From contig CAZFME010000094.1 of assembly GCA_964520055.1 (NCBI GenBank), positions 1-8,788 of the forward strand: a DNA stretch of 8,788 nucleotides, given 5' to 3'. How positions within the stretch are numbered: position 1 is the first letter of the stretch; each line of letters starts with the position of its first letter. The position numbers and the translations under genes are program-made. A model generated the notes under the pieces. It did not search any database. It had not been told where the DNA came from and saw nothing but the letters and a program-made list of their open reading frames with translations. Of the stretch, positions 6,968 through 8,788 are shown in pieces. Source of the stretch: DUNY01 sp964520055 (GTDB lineage Bacteria > Bacillota > Thermosediminibacteria > Thermosediminibacterales > Tepidanaerobacteraceae).

Positions 6968-7005
6968 TGATTTTAAATGTGATAAGTATTATCTCCACAG
7001 TCAAT

Positions 7006-7458
7006 TTACGAAAAACAAATCGATTCTATCTTGTAATGGAATACCCCACCGGGAGCTTCCACTTCTACCGTTTCACCAATTTTTTTCAGCAGCAGTGCCT
7101 TGCCTACCGGTGACAGACATGATACGTCAAAGATGTTATGACTTTCTCGCTGACTTTGAAATGGAGCTACAACCGTAAATTTAAATGTACTGCTGTTCTT
7201 AACATCCAAAACCTTGACTTCACTTCCCATGATGACAAAAGGCAACGAATTTTCCGGAGACTCAATGGGCTCAGTATTCTTTATGAATCTATCTACTTCA
7301 AGTATATACAATTCCATAAGTGATTCAAATTCATGACGCTCTTTTGTCACCTCAGGGAAAAAATCATCAATGACTTTGCCTCTGTTAGCTTTTACTTCTA
7401 CTAGGTGCTGTGTGAGCTTTTCAAGAGTGAACTTTGAGAGTTTGTATTTGGTTTCCAT
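7006..7458 (-). CDS. GreA/GreB-family transcription elongation factor-like protein (short, atypical N-terminus)
   Basis: This 150-residue protein matches the Gre family in its C-terminal half. SCLSPVGKALLLKKIGETVEVEAPGGV (113-139) followed by FHYKIESI is the FKBP-like domain that docks on RNA polymerase near the secondary channel. The N-terminal 60 residues are predicted helical but shorter than the canonical coiled coil, and they lack the GDLSENAEY-type acidic tip that reaches the active site to stimulate transcript cleavage. Instead there is an acidic, Phe-rich segment DDFFPEVTKERHEFE (31-45). It may be a cleavage factor with a different tip or a non-cleaving secondary-channel regulator; I cannot tell. 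ATG 7456-7458 has AGGAGG (7466-7471) seven bases upstream and a good promoter behind it. The gene is convergent with dppF and divergent from dapF, so it is its own transcription unit. A decayed second copy of its 3' end lies at 471-640. Confidence 0.85.
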   Translation of the reverse strand: METKYKLSKFTLEKLTQHLVEVKANRGKVIDDFFPEVTKERHEFESLMELYILEVDRFIKNTEPIESPENSLPFVIMGSEVKVLDVKNSSTFKFTVVAPFQSQRESHNIFDVSCLSPVGKALLLKKIGETVEVEAPGGVFHYKIESICFS

Positions 7459-7554
7459 TACAATTCCTCCTGACCGTGAGATTAATAATAAAATTGCTTA
7501 AAAAAATTTGGGCACATCCTAATTGAGATAAAATTTTTAGGAAGTCCCATATTA

Positions 7555-7572
7555 CTAATCTATCATGATTAG
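7555..7572. promoter_or_regulatory. Dyad overlapping the gre-like promoter, possible operator
   Basis: CTAATC (7555-7560) and GATTAG (7567-7572) form a 6-bp inverted repeat with a 6-base spacer. It covers the -10 region and part of the spacer of the minus-strand promoter described at 7557-7585. The position would suit a repressor, but the dyad is short and could be chance in AT-rich DNA. Confidence 0.3.
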
Positions 7573-7585
7573 CGACTATTGTCAA
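7557..7585 (-). promoter_or_regulatory. Promoter of the gre-like gene
   Basis: On the minus strand, a perfect -35 TTGACA (7580-7585) is followed after 17 bases by TAGATT (7557-7562). That -10 matches the consensus at four of six positions and is preceded by TGA, an extended -10 element. Transcription would start near 7550, giving a leader of about 90 bases before the ATG. This is the best sigma-A promoter in the window. Confidence 0.7.
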
Positions 7586-7614
7586 ATAATACTGAGATTT
7601 TAGACCGTTTCCGG

Positions 7615-7644
7615 TTGATATCAATAGACTATACAAGATATGTT
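7615..7644 (+). promoter_or_regulatory. Candidate promoter for dapF
   Basis: TTGATA (7615-7620) and TATGTT (7639-7644), 18 bases apart, are the best-matching pair upstream of dapF. The start would be near 7651, about 30 bases before the ATG, and the ribosome site AAGGAG lies at 7665-7670. Both hexamers are imperfect, so this is tentative. It would put dapF back to back with the gre-like gene. Confidence 0.4.
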
Positions 7645-7679
7645 TGGTATATTGCTATAGTTAAAAGGAGAGATTTGGT

Positions 7680-8546
7680 ATGAGGAAAATTCCCTTTATG
7701 AAAATGAACGGTTGTGGCAATGATTTTATCGTAGTGGACAATCGCCAAGGCATCATGAACCAGTATAACCTGCCGAATTTTATAAGACAAGTATGTGCCC
7801 GTAGGGTTTCTGTAGGAGCAGACGGTTTCATGATGGTTGAGGAGTCGAGCGAAGCGGATTTTAAAATGCGGTATTTCAATGCCGATGGCAGTGAAGGTGA
7901 AATGTGTGGCAACGGTGCTCGCTGTATTTCAAGATTTGCATATCTACAGGGAGCGGCGGAAAATGAAATGACTTTTGAAACCATAGCCGGGATTTATGAG
8001 TCCAAGATAGTTGGTGATAATGTTTGTTTAAAATTTCCTCCAGTCAGTATGAACGACTTGCAACTTTATCAGACTCATGAATTTGAAGGAGAAACCCTGG
8101 ATTTCCATTATGCTCCGGTGGGTGTCCCTCATGTGGTCATATATCGAGATGATGTGGACACAATGAATTATAAAGAACTTTTCACCCTTGGTAGAAAAAT
8201 CCGTTATGCTGATATATTTTCCGCCGGCACCAATGTAAATTTTTTAAAGATTTCAGACGAGAACAATATAATCATTAGGACCTACGAGCGGGGAGTCGAA
8301 GATGAAACCCTTGCTTGCGGCACGGGTTCCACAGCTTCCGCCATTATCTCATGCCTGCTAGGTAAAACCAAATCACCGGTGAGCATGCATACCCGGGCAG
8401 GAATTTTAAAGATTTACTTTAACATAAAAGAGGACATAATCGACGATTTATATATGGAAGGCAACGCAAAAGTAGTAGTAGAAGGATACCTCCTCCCCGA
8501 CGCCTGGAGGTGGCAGGGGACGGTTTTGTGTCACCTTTTAAGATGA
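7680..8546 (+). CDS. dapF: Diaminopimelate epimerase
   Basis: The enzyme interconverts LL- and meso-diaminopimelate without a cofactor, supplying meso-DAP for peptidoglycan cross-links and for lysine synthesis. At 288 residues it shows the full DapF pattern: KMNGCGNDFIVVDN near the start (8-21), the first catalytic cysteine Cys76 in GEMCGNGARC, VGVPHVV (147-153), AGTNVNF (182-188), YERGVEDETLACGTG (202-216) with the second catalytic cysteine Cys213, and a normal final strand around VVVEG. The ATG has AAGGAG nine bases upstream. The oddity is the C-terminus. Family members usually end soon after the VxxEG strand, but here about 16 extra residues (LPDAWRWQGTVLCHLLR) follow, encoded by an inverted-repeat block (8488-8552) that also contains the stop codon. 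The catalytic core is intact, so the enzyme is probably active. The gene stands alone in its direction, with a tiny lipoprotein-like ORF 34 bases downstream. Confidence 0.97.
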   Translation: MRKIPFMKMNGCGNDFIVVDNRQGIMNQYNLPNFIRQVCARRVSVGADGFMMVEESSEADFKMRYFNADGSEGEMCGNGARCISRFAYLQGAAENEMTFETIAGIYESKIVGDNVCLKFPPVSMNDLQLYQTHEFEGETLDFHYAPVGVPHVVIYRDDVDTMNYKELFTLGRKIRYADIFSAGTNVNFLKISDENNIIIRTYERGVEDETLACGTGSTASAIISCLLGKTKSPVSMHTRAGILKIYFNIKEDIIDDLYMEGNAKVVVEGYLLPDAWRWQGTVLCHLLR

Positions 8547-8552
8547 CACAAA
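8488..8552 (+). repeat. Block of overlapping, competing inverted repeats at the dapF 3' end
   Basis: Three stems can form. ACCTCC (8488-8493) pairs with GGAGGT (8506-8511). GGTGGCA (8509-8515) pairs with TGTCACC (8529-8535) with one G-U pair around a 13-base loop. TTTGTGTCA (8525-8533) pairs with TGACACAAA (8544-8552), extended inward by three more pairs after one mismatch. The second and third share GTGTCA, so they exclude each other. The core GGGGACGGTTTTGTGTCACC resembles, from memory, a dispersed repeat at gene ends in some Clostridia. The dapF stop TGA (8544-8546) is inside the last stem. No T-run follows, so a standard terminator is not evident. Confidence 0.65.
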
Positions 8553-8580
8553 GTAATAGATTTATAGTGAGGTGCATTAC

Positions 8581-8703
8581 GTGTTTAAGGTTTATAGAAT
8601 GATTTGTATTGCAATAATTTGTTTTGTTATGTTAGGGATATTTATCACAGGATGCTTCCAACAAGAAAAAAGCGAACCGCCAATAAGCAATGAAGCCGCC
8701 TAA
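8581..8703 (+). CDS. Very short lipoprotein-like ORF, possibly the broken 5' part of a longer gene
   Basis: A GTG at 8581 has GAGGTG (8569-8574) six bases upstream and opens a 40-residue frame: a basic start (MFKVYR), a hydrophobic core, and the lipobox ITGC with Cys at residue 25, then a polar tail ending SNEAA. This is a convincing lipoprotein signal sequence followed by almost no mature protein. The frame stops at TAA 8701-8703, but beyond it continues open for 26 codons (NITELTGQDISHQAAWDVVQ then KMGEKI) to a second TAA at 8782-8784. The continuation looks protein-like, so one nonsense change may have split a gene of about 67 codons. Alternatively this is a genuine tiny lipoprotein. I do not recognise the family and assign no function. 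Confidence 0.5.
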   Translation: MFKVYRMICIAIICFVMLGIFITGCFQQEKSEPPISNEAA

Positions 8704-8788
8704 AACATTACAGAACTAACTGGTCAAGACATAAGCCATCAAGCAGCATGGGACGTAGTTCAAAAGATGGGAGAGAAAATATAAGGCT

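Noticed and set aside
6968..7005. Possible intrinsic terminator between dppF and the gre-like gene
   Set aside because: I looked for a stem with a T-run on either strand in these 38 bases and found none worth reporting.
1453..8546. A functional unit linking the peptide importer to dapF for recycling of DAP-containing wall peptides
   Set aside because: It is attractive because one imports peptides and the other handles diaminopimelate, but a convergent gene separates them, dapF has its own promoter candidate, and nothing in the binding protein indicates wall-peptide specificity.
1..8788. CRISPR array, tRNA or rRNA genes, intact insertion sequences, phage genes
   Set aside because: No regularly spaced repeats, tRNA-like cloverleaf, rRNA sequence, transposase or integrase was seen on either strand.

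Overview
This window looks like a chromosomal segment of a low-GC Firmicute, most likely an anaerobic member of the Clostridia. The reasons are the AT-rich intergenic DNA, strong AGGAGG-type ribosome binding sites, GTG and TTG starts with good Shine-Dalgarno sequences, a monoderm-style lipoprotein substrate-binding protein, and a short GreA/GreB-like protein of a kind I associate with Clostridia. This placement is inference. No rRNA or other taxonomic marker is present.

Layout. At 1-440 is the C-terminal third of a MATE-family efflux protein, cut by the window edge. At 471-640, on the opposite strand, is a 5'-truncated, frameshifted remnant of a GreA/GreB-like gene. It is about 91% identical by hand alignment to the 3' end of the intact gene at 7006-7458. 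The stretch 641-1365 has no convincing gene; it holds a perfect 13-bp inverted repeat, a small tandem duplication and a candidate promoter. From 1453 to 6967 runs a complete five-gene peptide-type ABC importer operon on the + strand: a lipoprotein substrate-binding protein, two permeases and two ATPases, in the classical dppABCDF/oppABCDF order. A strong hairpin separates the binding-protein gene from the first permease gene. Convergent to this operon is the intact GreA/GreB-like gene (7006-7458, minus). Divergent from that gene, across a 221-bp promoter region, is dapF, encoding diaminopimelate epimerase (7680-8546). The dapF 3' end runs into a block of competing inverted repeats. After it comes a very short lipoprotein-like ORF (8581-8703) whose reading frame continues past its stop codon to 8784.

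How the genes work together. The five transporter genes are tightly spaced (two overlap or nearly touch) and should form one importer: the lipoprotein captures an oligopeptide or similar solute outside the membrane, the two permeases form the channel, and the two ATPases drive uptake. The substrate cannot be read from the sequence. dapF makes meso-diaminopimelate for lysine and peptidoglycan, but it is separated from the importer by a convergent gene and has its own promoter candidate, so a functional link is only a guess.

I did not find a new biological system here. The items most worth a second look are the duplicated and decayed gre-like 3' end, the inverted-repeat block that forms the C-terminus of DapF, a perfect hairpin inside the second permease gene, and the interrupted lipoprotein ORF.
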